Shown in pieces: positions 9,183 through 19,992 of a stretch of 64,000 bases of DNA (position 1 is its first letter; each line of letters opens with the position of its first letter). The DNA comes from Neonectria sp. B-13 (lineage: Eukaryota; Ascomycota; Sordariomycetes; Hypocreales; Nectriaceae): assembly GCA_002682825.1 (NCBI GenBank), contig NOKP01000032.1:62001-126000 (forward strand), in the 5' to 3' direction. A program made the translations under genes and the position numbers. The notes under the pieces are model-generated. The model saw nothing but the letters and a program-made list of their open reading frames with translations, ran no database searches and had not been told where the DNA came from.

Positions 9183-12100
9183 TCAAGTCGTCAGTGTCAG
9201 CTGGAAGCCGTGCTGAAAGGCCCCTCTTGGCGTGAACTGGTCCAAACCAGTGATGTATGCAGTGCCATTTATATACTTGAGCACGGGTGAAGGGTCCTTA
9301 AGCAGCTTATGATTGTAGCGGAACTCAATTCCCTCAGGCTCTTCTCTCAAGCCAGCAATCGTGATCCTGTCGAGCGGGGCATAGACCTGGTATGTGCCGT
9401 TGGTTTCCGCCCGAAGAACCCCCTTGTTGAAAGTGTACTGCATCAATGTGGTTAGTAGGCTAGTATACGTCGATGACGCTTTCACATACAGAGACTATCA
9501 TGGTGGCCTCAGGTTCGAGACTGACACCGTCGTCAAGATATACATTGCCCTCAGCATATTGATTGTCGTCAAGAGTGACAAGGAGTGAGAATGCATTTCT
9601 CCTCGTTGCCGCAGTCGTGTTCCCTGGCTTCTGCAGTGTCAAGACCGTGCCCCCTCTGACGTGAAGATTGATGTGCTCTAGGGGTGCATCGAGAGTGATG
9701 TTCTCCTGAGGCTTGGCGTGGACTTCATCTAGTGTGTACCAGTCGTACCAACGAGCACCTTGTCCAATTCCGGGGAAGACACCACGGACAGTTTTGGAGT
9801 TTGGAGTAAGCACAGGGGTCACTAGGAGGGATGGTCCTAGCAGGAATTGTGAATAGGTGGCCTTGAGACTCTCATCATTGGGGAATTCCCACGCCAGAGC
9901 CCGCATCACAAGGTCGCCCTTAGTGTTGGCGTGATAGAACAGGGTGTAGAGGTAGTTGAGGAGGCTGTATCGCACAGCTATAGCGCGGCGAGAAGCCTCG
10001 GCAACAGATGACCAGACAAACGCCTCTTGGGATATTGTGCCTCCCATGTTGTGATTGCGGTAGAAGGGCATGAAAGCAGCCATGGACATCCAGCGTGCGC
10101 AGAGGTCGAAGCTTGCATTGTGTGAATAGCCGCACACGTCGACGCCAAACATTGGCACGCCAGCCATCATGTGTGTCAGGGCGTGCGAGATGGACATAAA
10201 CATGCTTCCCCATTTGGATGAATTGTCCCCGCCCCAACGAGCAGCATATCGACCGATGCCAGCAAAGTTGCCGCGGGCGATGTTGAATGGCCGGCGGCCT
10301 GGGAAGAGGTCGAGAAGCCCGTAGTAGGTGGCGTTGGATATCTGATTCCCGAACAAGTTGTGCATTTCATACTCGGTGGTGTTGAGAGCATCGTTGTGAG
10401 TTGCATCTGGGGAAATGGTCATTCTCACGATGGAGTGGCCAGGCTGCAGACTGTGGTTGTGAGCACTGTTCTTTAGATAATCAAGGCTCGACCAGACTTA
10501 CTTGTTCAAGACATAAGGTGGGTATGTGAGGTTTCTGACACCAGGGGTCGGTTCAGTGCGTCCCAGTGTGGCCGTGGCAGGGACATGGAAGACTTGCGTA
10601 GCCTGTAGAGCAGCCGATTGATTGGCAGCAGCCTCCTTTGCCCAGTCGGCCTCGGAGCTGTTTGTCTCGGCAAACCCGTCGGGATACTCGTAGAACATGT
10701 TGAGTTCCTCTCCGGGAATCAGAAAAGGAACATGGACTGGATTCATATCCAGATGACCGTTCCCGCAAGGCCCAACGCAGTACGACGCAGGTTCTGTCAG
10801 ATCCGTGAGCATGCCGTCAAATGGGACACTGTCGTACCAGATCTTGAGCTCCTTGGCCCACCATGAGTGTGTCTCTGGCAGCATAAAGTCTCCCCAGACA
10901 ACAAAGCCTGGCCAATTGTTGCCCGTGTAGAAGTCTCCGGACACGGGGTCTCGGATGAAGGCCTCGAGCTCAGCGCCACGTTCATAAGGGCCATAGGTGT
11001 CGTTTGGATTATCGGGGTTCGGGCGATATACGTTAGACCAGACAAGAGGAACAAAGTACTGCTCATTTCTGTGCAGCCAGTCCACCCATTTCGCCATGCG
11101 GTCGGGTGGAAAGGTGATGGGGTTGTTGGCGAAGCTGCGGAAGCCGTCAAACATGTCGAAATCGGACCAGATACCCTCGAGTGGGATATCAGCAGCCCTG
11201 TAGTTCTCTACGACAGCCTCAATCTTGTCAAGAGTGTCGTATCCTAGGCGACACTGATGGAAACCAAGGGTCCAGAACATTTGCATGGCAGGCAAGCCTA
11301 CGCAACCGGCGTGGTACTGGCGCATGGTTTCAACAGCGGTAGATCCTCCGTGTTTATTCTGGCCGCTGAGAAAGTACAGATCAATGCTGCCGCCGATGGT
11401 CCGGTATGTCAATGTCTTGGGTCTCAGAAGCCATTCCTGGCCATGAGCGTTGCGCGCATATACCCCATGAGAAGTCGTGTTGCTGCGTTTGTGATATCGG
11501 CTTTCCTGGTAGAACGGATGCACGCCGTAGGTATTTCCGTCGATAGGATTGCCGTGCTCAATGCCGGCATCATTGGTCCAGAAGGTCTGCGTGAAGTTCT
11601 GTCCGAGATGAAAGTCGTGTATGTTCTCAGCTATGACCAAGGTCAGCTTAAGTCTATGTCGTTTGCGTCTTGCCTTACCTAGCCCGTAGACGTTGTAGTC
11701 TGGAACCATATTCGTCACCACCTCGATAAACTGGTCTTCAAAGACAAGCACATGTCCGTATGTTGAAAAGAGAATCTCCCTGGTGCAACTCCGGGTAATC
11801 TTGAACTGAAAGCTTGGCGAATTGCTATATGATTCAAATCAACACCTATGAGAACTAAGATGCTGCAACTGGGGTTCTCACCTCCACTCAAATCTGAGGT
11901 CACTATTCGATATTGTAGTCTTTTCATCTCGACCAGGTTCCAGAACAAGGGAACTTGGGAGAATATATTGAGTTCTGTTCCGTTGAGACAAGTACTTGGG
12001 GTAGATTTTAACATTCAACCGTTCTTTAGTCTGATACTGGACTTCAAGAACCAGATCACCAATATCATTTCCGCTAAGACCAGTCAGCGCTAGATGCCAA

Positions 12101-12436
12101 AGCTGACGGTAAGGGGACATACAACGCCTGACAATCAGGCCCAGCAATACTCAGATCCGCCCGCACACCTTTGAGGTTTCGTTCAATGTTGGTGGCCCTA
12201 TAGCCTGGACAATCCTGTGGGTTTGGTGCCTCGGGATCCCGAATTGTTGGTGTGAGACTAGGAGCAACGCCAATATCAGGAGAAGCCGTAATCGCCTGTA
12301 CTATAGACGTTATTGATGGCTGACCTACGGATTAATAGATCAGTCAGTCTGCTTCAGTCACTGTTGATGGGTTGAGCAAACCTTGGACAGCAGGTATCAA
12401 TAGTATCGCTGAGATCAGGCACGTGAAATGCATCAT
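9183..12436 (-). CDS. Secreted glycoside hydrolase family 31 alpha-glucosidase
   Basis: Seven exons on the minus strand: 12436..12382, 12324..12123, 12073..11882, 11824..11679, 11630..10502, 10465..9490 and 9437..9183. They total 984 residues, the usual size of secreted fungal GH31 enzymes. Exon 1 is a signal peptide (MMHFTCLISAILLIPAVQ). Then come the N-terminal GH31 domain (CPGYRATN, YGLAENIH) and the catalytic barrel with GIWSDFD, the nucleophile Asp near residue 474 in MLTDLTEP and the acid/base Asp near 655 in RWGGDNSSKWGS. The distal beta-domain ends the protein. Many NxT/NxS sites fit secretion. Family reaction: retaining hydrolysis of terminal alpha-glucosides. It is embedded between phosphonate genes on the opposite strand. 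It may be a bystander, or it may release a sugar from an exported conjugate. Confidence 0.93.
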
Positions 12437-13910
12437 GTCGATTCGTCAGCTCAAAGCAAACCCAAAACAGAAGCTTTGCCAGAATAGTTGAGCGCTGCAA
12501 AAGAGGAGGGAATATTGGTTCAGGGGAAGGGACGAGTAGGATACTCTGATAACCCTTGCCCGAGGGAGTATCGGCAATGAGCCAGTGGGAGATATGATGC
12601 ACTGCAACAAACTTCAAGTACTGCAAAGTGACAGGTGCGCTTGTCGTGATTTCGCAAGTCGTGGGATTGAATGCGACAGAGCAAGATGGAGGAGACGAGG
12701 AACCGCAAAGAAAGCATTTGCCTGTATTGGCGCCACACACACGAAGCAAAGATGGCCAAAGTCAGCGCCAGGGGTCACGGCTCTGGCCGCCCGCATTTAC
12801 AGTTCCGCGTTAGGCGAGACCAACAAAACGCAAGCGAGAAATAAACCTCCAACGGATCTGTCGGCATCCGTGTCCCTAGTGGCGGCAAGTGAAAGAAGCT
12901 TTAGAGGGTCTATATCCATACGAGATAAAGATTAGCAGACCGGGGTTGCGTGTAATCCCACCTCCTGTGGTAGGGGTGGGACGAGCCGAGCCGTGCGAAT
13001 ATGATCCCTACCGTATCCTAGCCATGCCAAAAAGCTTGTCGGCCGTAAGACAAGGGGACATGCATGCACTTAGCCAGTATAAGCCGTCTCGACCAGGGCA
13101 GGGGTGGGTGACAGGTAAATGACAGGCAATTGGCAGATTCTAATGCACTCAGCTTACCTATATCGCTTTCGTCATCGCCACTGTACGTGATTCGCGACAA
13201 GACGAGCAGCCGGTGTGAGTGCTCTCGCGGCGCAGTCCTTTCTGCGCTTACGAATCAGATAGATCAGCACGGCGATTTCCAATATTTCTTTCAGATGTTA
13301 CAAGAAGCTGGGGTCAATTCGAAGAGTTGCCGACTTTGCCGGGCCTCGAATGATGAGGCCTTGGAACTGGCACGCGATCCTTGAATATGCAGGCTGCTAC
13401 TTTCAGAAGATCAGTTGTGAGATATGATGAGGGCGTATATCAGATCATATCTAGACATAAACTTTATTTGTTCTCTATTCAAAGGATCTAGGTTTGTGTC
13501 AGGGCGTGCCTGTATCACTTATGCGAGGCCTTAATCGGCCAGGCCATGATATCTTGGCACATCTCACAGTTACATTGCATTGACGGGCCGACACTTATCA
13601 AATCAGAGGCAGCGTGCCGTAACCTATCCCTAAGATAGCTTCCGTGTGAGGCAACGTCTCGCGTGACTTGGATACTTGACGTTTGTGCGTAGGATTCGGA
13701 GCCTCGTTGTCTGGTTGCCTGTGCTGATTCCGCATCTCTCAGATGTAATCTGTATTCAAGGAGGAACGGATCCGCTTGATAGATGGCCAGGAATCAGACC
13801 ATGGTATTTATTCCCCCCTCGTTCTGTAGGTGTCTTTGGGTTTTCCACAACAGTGACAGTTTATCATAACTTATTCACATTCTCTCCGTGCTTCTATACT
13901 TCAACTCACC
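12437..13910. other. 1.5-kb divergent promoter region between GH31 and phosphonopyruvate decarboxylase
   Basis: Short frames on both strands lack domain signatures. It is the likely bidirectional control region for the two divergent genes. I found no transcription-factor gene here. Confidence 0.55.
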
Positions 13911-15110
13911 ATGGCTACTCTTGATCCGCGTTTGTTTTACGAGCAGGCACTTGTCAGTAATGGCATCACCCATGCCTTTGGTGTCCCCGACTCCTGCTTG
14001 AAGGGATTTCTCGCGTACCTGTACGCCACCAAGAAATCCCCAGAGCACATCGTCACAGCGAGTGAAGGCGCTGCCATCGGTCTGGCCGCTGGCTACTATC
14101 TCTCGACCAAGAACCTCGCAGTTGCATACATGCAAAATTCGGGCCTTGCAAATTCTCTCAACCCCCTTCAGTCTTTGGCTGCCAAAGAAGTGTTTGGGAT
14201 TCCCCTGTTGCTGCTGGTCGGCTGGAGAGGCAGACCAGGAGAGCACGACGAGCCGGAGCACCTCCTGGCAGGCCCTCGCACCCTAGAAACTCTAGAATCG
14301 CAGGGCTTTCCCTATGAGATTCTGCCAGATACGCTCGAAGCTGTCACTAGTGCTGTCGCGCGGCTCATCAAGGTTGCCAGGGAAGGCAATACGCCTGTTG
14401 CCCTTGTCGTTCCAAACCATAGGTTTGCTGCGTACACTCCTGAACGCGGCCAGAGCAATGAACTTTGGCAACCGCCTGTGACCAACGTGGCCAAGCTCAC
14501 AGCTAGAGTTGAGGATTGGCGGTCTTCGGAAGGGGATCTTGCCTTGTCGCGCGAACACGCCATCCGCATCATCCTCAAGCGCCTCTATCCATCCGATGTC
14601 ACTGTGTCCTCAGTTGGCGGAAACTCTCGCGAGATCTACATGGTTCGCAAGGAAAACAACGAGGATCTGTCTCGCGCATTCCTGTCCATCGGCGCCATGG
14701 GCCACACGTACCCGCTGGCCTTTGGAGTCCAGATCGGCCATTCCAAGGGCCGGGTCATCTGCGTAGAAGGCGATGGTTCATTCTTGATGCACGTGGGCAA
14801 CGTGGCTGTCCTGGCTGCTCAAGCTTCAGATGAGCTGATCCACGTGGTGATTCACAACGGCATTCACTGCTCTACTGGGAGCCAGCCCATTCCCATCAGC
14901 ACCAACAACCTGCTCTCGCTGGCTGGAAGCTTGCCTTACAAGCAAAAGTTCTTCGTGGATAGTGCCGAGGGTCTCATCCAGGCGTTCGAGTGGGCTGAGA
15001 AGAGTACCCTTATCGTTGTGGTTGTCAACCAGCATGTTTCAAAGGACTTGCCTCGACCGTCAGAGCATCCGTTTGAGCTGAGAGACTCGTTTATTTCTCA
15101 TTTTACCTAG
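13911..15110 (+). CDS. Phosphonopyruvate decarboxylase (ThDP-dependent)
   Basis: Intronless, 399 residues, the usual length of the family; ATG in the context CACCATGG. Signatures in order: GVPDSCLKG near 24; catalytic Glu52 in SEGAA; the family-typical YMQNSGLANSLNPLQSL (73-89) and LLLVGWRG (101-108); then the ThDP/Mg motif GDG at 287-289 with its Asn at 316. Family reaction: 3-phosphonopyruvate to phosphonoacetaldehyde plus CO2, the irreversible step that drives the unfavourable PEP mutase equilibrium. Sulfopyruvate decarboxylases are the closest relatives, but they are typically split or lack this N-terminal signature, and a PEP mutase in the same locus supports the phosphonate role. Next gene: an aldo/keto reductase in the same orientation. 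Confidence 0.93.
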   Translation: MATLDPRLFYEQALVSNGITHAFGVPDSCLKGFLAYLYATKKSPEHIVTASEGAAIGLAAGYYLSTKNLAVAYMQNSGLANSLNPLQSLAAKEVFGIPLLLLVGWRGRPGEHDEPEHLLAGPRTLETLESQGFPYEILPDTLEAVTSAVARLIKVAREGNTPVALVVPNHRFAAYTPERGQSNELWQPPVTNVAKLTARVEDWRSSEGDLALSREHAIRIILKRLYPSDVTVSSVGGNSREIYMVRKENNEDLSRAFLSIGAMGHTYPLAFGVQIGHSKGRVICVEGDGSFLMHVGNVAVLAAQASDELIHVVIHNGIHCSTGSQPIPISTNNLLSLAGSLPYKQKFFVDSAEGLIQAFEWAEKSTLIVVVVNQHVSKDLPRPSEHPFELRDSFISHFT

Positions 15111-15786
15111 AAACGTAGATTAGTCTAGCTGTAGATCAATACATCTTGCGTAATCATATACGAGTAGTCACTGTGAATGCCAGAATACGTCTGTCTGGTA
15201 TGTGAAGTGCCGTGATTTCCATTAATCTGACTTGAACCCAACAACTAATACAACATCCACAATGGGCCCCCACAGACACTCCATAGACTGCCCGTTTGCC
15301 GCCGCTCGCGCAATAGCCCCGCATGATGAGAAAGTGACGGTGATTAGGAGGATCGAGCTGGTTTGGTGCCAGTATGGCCAGTAGATAGAATATCACATCA
15401 TGGTCGTCTGGCGTATCCATTCGTGTAGTGACTGTACTTCTCCGCACTCCGCAGCCAAGATATCCCCTCATCGCTTATCACCCCGCTGGCTCCACCAACC
15501 AGGACAATGTTCGGGAGTATCACATGTACGTTGCCGATTCTTCAATCGGGGCTTCTGCCATTTGCGTACTTTAGTACTGATTTGCTGAACAGGGCCTAAG
15601 GAATTAGCGGTCTGATCATTTGACAGCCATGATAAAGAGCTGGGCAATCACCTGAGCGAGCTATTTCTTTTCCCACACAGTTTTCAACACTGGTCAGCAC
15701 CTGAAACCTTTTTATTGCTTGCACTCGATCACCATCAAATTCCCATACAGGTTATTTGCAATCCATTCGACATTACAACATCCAAT
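15111..15786. other. Spacer between decarboxylase and aldo/keto reductase
   Basis: About 0.7 kb; no gene supported. It presumably carries the reductase promoter. Confidence 0.55.
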
Positions 15787-16843
15787 ATGGCCCCTCAACG
15801 AAAGTCGAGAGTACCCGTTATTTTCGGTGCCATGACGTTTGGCAGAGAAGGTTTGCTTGCTCGTCCAATCTCGAGAAGCCTCGCTAACAAATTCAGGTGT
15901 CGAACAGGCGCGCATCCATGATCTCAAGGAAGCGGGTGCCATGTTAGATCTCTTCCAAAACCACGGCGGTACAGTGGTTGATACAGCCCGTGTATACGGT
16001 CAAGGTTCCTCGGAAGAATACCTGGGACAGCTCGACTGGCAAAGTCGAGGCCTCGTAGTTGACACGAAGCTTTACCCCAACATCCACGACGGGACTGGCA
16101 AGATTACTCATTCTGCTCAAGACCTTCGCAAGCATCTCGACGAGTCCCTCAAAGCCCTCAAGACAGACAAGATTGACCTCTGGTATCTTCATGGGCCAGA
16201 TCGCAGTACCCCGTTTGAGGAAACTCTCAGGGCCTGCAACGAGCTACACCAGGAGGGCAAGTTCAACAGACTCGGACTCAGCAATTACATGGCGTGGGAA
16301 GTGGCATACATAAGCGACCTGTGTATGCGCGAGGGGTGGGTTCGCCCTACAGTGTACCAGGGAGTATACAATGCCATTCATCGGACTGTAGAGATGGAGC
16401 TGTTTCCGTGCCTCAAGCACTATGGCATCACCTTCTACGCATTCAGTCCGCTAGCTGGCAGTCAGCTTACCGGGCGGTACCGGCGTGATACCAACGACAC
16501 GGACATTGAGTCCATGTCTCGCTTCGATCCGAACACTTTCCAAGGTCGCAAGTACCGGCGACGGTTCTGGAACGACGCTGTTTTCGATGCGCTTGAATTG
16601 ATCAGAGAAGCAGCAGAAAAGCATCAACTTACAGAGATGGATTGCGCTTTCCGGTGGATTGCTCACCATTCCAAGTTGGATATTGCACGAGGTGACTCGG
16701 TCATCATCGGAGCCAGTAGCAAGAGGCAACTGGAGGAAAATCTTGGGTTTCTGGAGAAGGATCCTCTGCCAAGCGATGTTGTGGAAGCGCTTGACAAGGC
16801 ATGGTTGATTACCAAGGGCAGCGTGAATAATTACTGGCATTGA
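15787..16843 (+). CDS. Aldo/keto reductase of the AKR7 (aflatoxin-aldehyde/succinic-semialdehyde reductase) type
   Basis: Exons 15787..15850 and 15897..16843 encode 336 residues; the intron is 46 bp with a GTTTGC donor and CTAAC branch site. It opens with the AKR7-like VIFGAMTFG. The catalytic tetrad is visible: D50 (VVDTARVYG), Y55, K79 (VDTKLYP) and H120 (WYLHGPD). The C-terminal half carries the NADP-binding GASSKRQLEENL. AKR7 enzymes reduce small aldehydes with a negative charge, including succinic semialdehyde, using NADPH. Phosphonoacetaldehyde has the same general shape, so reduction to 2-hydroxyethylphosphonate is a reasonable role next to the decarboxylase. Bacterial pathways usually use an iron-dependent alcohol dehydrogenase here; none is seen. 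General detoxification is the alternative. Confidence 0.9.
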
Positions 16844-17224
16844 ATGAGGTTACCCTTCTCGGGTATCTCGGCACTCTTGAACAGGGTGATAACCAAGAAG
16901 AGGGGGGGCAAGGGGGCCTTATCTAGCTATTGAGGGACAAAGCGTCTTCTCACGGGCTGCTAAATTCTCCTAAATACACACCAATTCAGCTCTACTAGGC
17001 AGGAGGTCAAGGAGTGGTTGGACACGTCTTGCAGCTACGCGGGGTGCCCGTAGAAGCATTCCGCCACTCTTCCTCAGATCAGCTGACTAATTAACCTCCC
17101 CTCTCTAATATATCACACCGTGACTCTTCACCATCCTACAACATTATCAACATTCCACAGTGATACCATCAACTCAACAACTCAACCTTGACAAGCGCAT
17201 CTCTTTGCAAGCAAGACTACAAAC
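16844..17224. other. Spacer between aldo/keto reductase and GST genes
   Basis: 381 bp, with an AT-rich stretch (CTAATATATC near 17105) about 120 bp before the GST start that could serve as a core promoter. Nothing else seen. Confidence 0.5.
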
Positions 17225-18132
17225 ATGACACACTGGAAAAATGCAGAGTATACGCTCTACTCATCTCCCTTCTCCCTCTATTCCATGATGGCTCGTCATA
17301 CGATCCAGCTCGGCCCCATGACACATGACGCAATGCCGCCCAAAAGTATTACCCTGAGCTTCATCAACCACAAAGCCAATGAAAATCTAAGCGAGTATTA
17401 CCTAACCAAGGTGAATCCAAGAGGCCAGGTTCCTACTATGACTGGCAACATTCTCCAACAGCCACTTACTGAAAGTCGCTCTATCTCGCTCCATCTGGCC
17501 GAGAAGCACTACCCAGCCATGCTGCCGGCAAAGCATGAAACTATCGTCAGAGACCTTTTCGAAAGACTCCATGCTGTATATGGCCTGTCGATTAGCAACA
17601 GGAATCCCACACCCGAGATGAGGCAGTACAATCCTTCCCCAGTGGAAAAGATCCTCAAGAGGGCTGATATCAGTCCGGAGTATCGCGCCGCTCTTGAAGC
17701 GAAGCTCGCGTTGTAGGTTGACCTTCTATCATCGGACTCTAGATTTAATATTGACTCTGACCCTCAATTAGCCACAATGAACACAACGGCGTGGCCTTTC
17801 ATCCTGCCATTGTAGCCAAGAACCGTGCCGACCTTCAGGCTATTTTTGCAGAAATCGTCGAGCACCGCAGGCAGAGTGGCTCTATTATCAACGACGACGA
17901 ATGGACTTTTGGCTCCGAAGTCGGGCCAACCATACTCGACAGCCATCTGCTTCCCTTCGTTCTGCGCTGCATTGAGGTTGGCAGTGCCGAGCTCGTTCCT
18001 CTAGAGTTACAGCGGTGGGCTGAGGTCAAGGCAAAGAGCCCGTCGTGGCAAAAGGTCATGCACGGTAGGCCGACTACATATCATCCTTCAATGGGCCCTG
18101 TTGAAGAGATGCACGATATGATGTCCCTTTAG
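17225..18132 (+). CDS. Glutathione S-transferase-like protein
   Basis: Exons 17225..17712 and 17772..18132 make 282 residues; the split Phe codon keeps frame. The N-terminal thioredoxin-fold part has a Ser-rich start (YSSPFSLYSMMAR), the cis-Pro loop NPRGQVPTM and an ESRSISLHLAEKHYP segment matching the glutathione-binding ES motif. The rest is a helical C-terminal domain. Family role: conjugation, thiol-dependent isomerisation or dehalogenation, or self-protection. It is co-oriented with the aldo/keto reductase, 0.4 kb downstream, so it may be the last gene of the phosphonate locus. The substrate is unknown. Confidence 0.8.
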
Positions 18133-19002
18133 AGGACGCAGCCAAATGGTCATGCAGGGTATCAAACGATGATTCGGGAGCCTGGACGTTCATTCTGAAA
18201 CCCCTTGAAAAAGCCTTTAGTCTTTGCAAGCTAGCCTGACTCAGTATGCGGTTTTGACCTGAGCGGGCGAGCTACCGATAGATTGAGGCATTATTCAGCT
18301 TATGAATCAATGAGTTATACGACCTGTGCATAGCGGAATCTAGGCCGCTCGAAACACAAAATCCCTTAATACGAGTGTGGTTTGCGCTGCTTGGTATTAA
18401 GCAGTATAAAGGCTTGGATTTGGTATGCATGACTTGGTGTCTGTGCTTGGATTACGTGCTTCGAGCGATCCCAAGCTACTATATCTGAGTTCAATCGACA
18501 ACAGAGACGTTTCTACATTTCCGTCTATCCAGATCTTAGGCATTGGTCGGTGTCGGCTTTGTTGATGGCGTGGAGGCAGACGCGACGGCTGATCTTGACC
18601 GTGAGCATCTGTGTGAGTGATCACGGTGCTGACTGCTTGGTGTGTCCCCATATGCCTGTCGAGTATTCCTTTGCCCACTTTCACCCCAAGTTTGAAGAGG
18701 TTGGTGATGTAAGGCCGGAGCTGGTTATTTTCGATGGCGACTTGAAGCCCTCCGCATCCGAGGTCGATATGGTCAAGGTGGGGCTGTTATAATACTCAGA
18801 CGCGAGTTGGTTGTACTGGTGTTCAATCTAGATAGGTAGTGATCTACAGTCGAGAGCAAGGTTCCTCTGCTCTGCCACTGTGCTTCGCCACTGTGCTTCG
18901 CCACTGTACTTCGCCACCTGGCCCTACAGTACAAATATTCCATCTGTTTTTGTATGCCAGTCAGCCTCACGGTAACCTGGACTAAAAACCTTGATATCCA
19001 GA
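18133..19002. other. Spacer after the GST gene, with a small tandem repeat
   Basis: No confident gene. A plus-strand frame of 80 codons at 18550-18792 lacks recognisable features. The short tandem repeat at 18874-18917 is listed separately. Confidence 0.5.
18874..18917. repeat. 13-bp tandem repeat, 3.4 copies
   Basis: The unit GCCACTGTGCTTC occurs twice perfectly (18874, 18887) and once with one change (18900), followed by a partial copy. Confidence 0.8.
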
Positions 19003-19411
19003 ATGGCAAGCTCCGAGAAGCCAAACGACGAGGTTCGCAAAGATACCACAGTCACCAACGAGGCGAGCCAAAAGAAAGGTTGGACAGGTGCCTTCCCAAC
19101 GAAATTCTTACTCCAACGAGCGTCATACTGATCTACAGAAAAAAGCAGATTCGTCAGATTCGAAATATGCCGAAGAAAACGATGCGAGCGACGTGGACAA
19201 AGACTGGGTAATCTTGGACCCGACGCAGCCGAGGTACACGCACGACTGTATCCAGACAGGGCGAGGTACTGTGGGCGTCGAGATTGGCAAGTGGCAGCGC
19301 GACTTGTTCTCGTTTGATTGCAAGAAGACCGTGCCTTGTAACTGCGACGTGGAAAGGCAACAGGCGGGCAAGGGTCATGAAGATTCGGAGAAGCAGAAAC
19401 AGAAAACATAG
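19003..19411 (+). CDS. Tentative small hydrophilic protein (intron placement unsure)
   Basis: An ATG at 19003 opens a charged frame (MASSEKPNDEVRKD...). A second frame through 19411 has protein-like composition (DWVILDPTQPRYTHDC, then WQRDLFSFDCKK). They could be joined by an intron of about 65 bp with donor near 19079 and acceptor near 19138-19145. The only phase-correct acceptor is an AAG, which weakens the model. No domain is recognised. The family may be a fungal orphan, or this may be a chance frame. Confidence 0.35.
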
Positions 19412-19992
19412 TTTACACCGCCGGAACTATCCCACACTGCGTTATGAAACGAATTTGCCGACTTTCTTTTTCCGTGTCTTCCGAGCTCCGATCTCTTCTG
19501 TTCGAGCCGCGAACATATGGCTGCCTTGTCTATTCTTCTGCGTCGATTGCGTGGCTCATGGTACGGTGTGATTCTAGTCTACTCGGAGGAAGATGGAGAC
19601 AGCTGTGCAGTAGAACTTATTTGATCGTCTTATACCTCGATCGAGATCTGCATCCTCGTAGAATCTAGTGCTAAGATAATTATGGTAAACCATTATACTC
19701 TCTGCTAATATCTTGAGGGTACCTTCGATAACAGTTCTTGCCAGCGCAATAACTAGAGATTTTCTTTGAATGCATGAGAACATTAGCTCTCAGCGTTCTT
19801 TTTGACGAAGAGATCTAGAGAACAGAAAAGAGCAAGTCTAAATCAGAAGCACAACGGGGCATTCCGACCCTCCAGCTTGGCTTTTCAAGGTGGAACACCA
19901 CGGAGAAGCAAAACCCGCAAAGCTCGATGAGTTTGTAGTTGTCGCCCCGACATAACATGGCCCATTTCAAACTTTCTAATCACAAATCCAAA
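19412..19992. other. Spacer before the LysM/chitin-binding gene
   Basis: About 580 bp, AT-rich; no gene seen. Confidence 0.55.
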
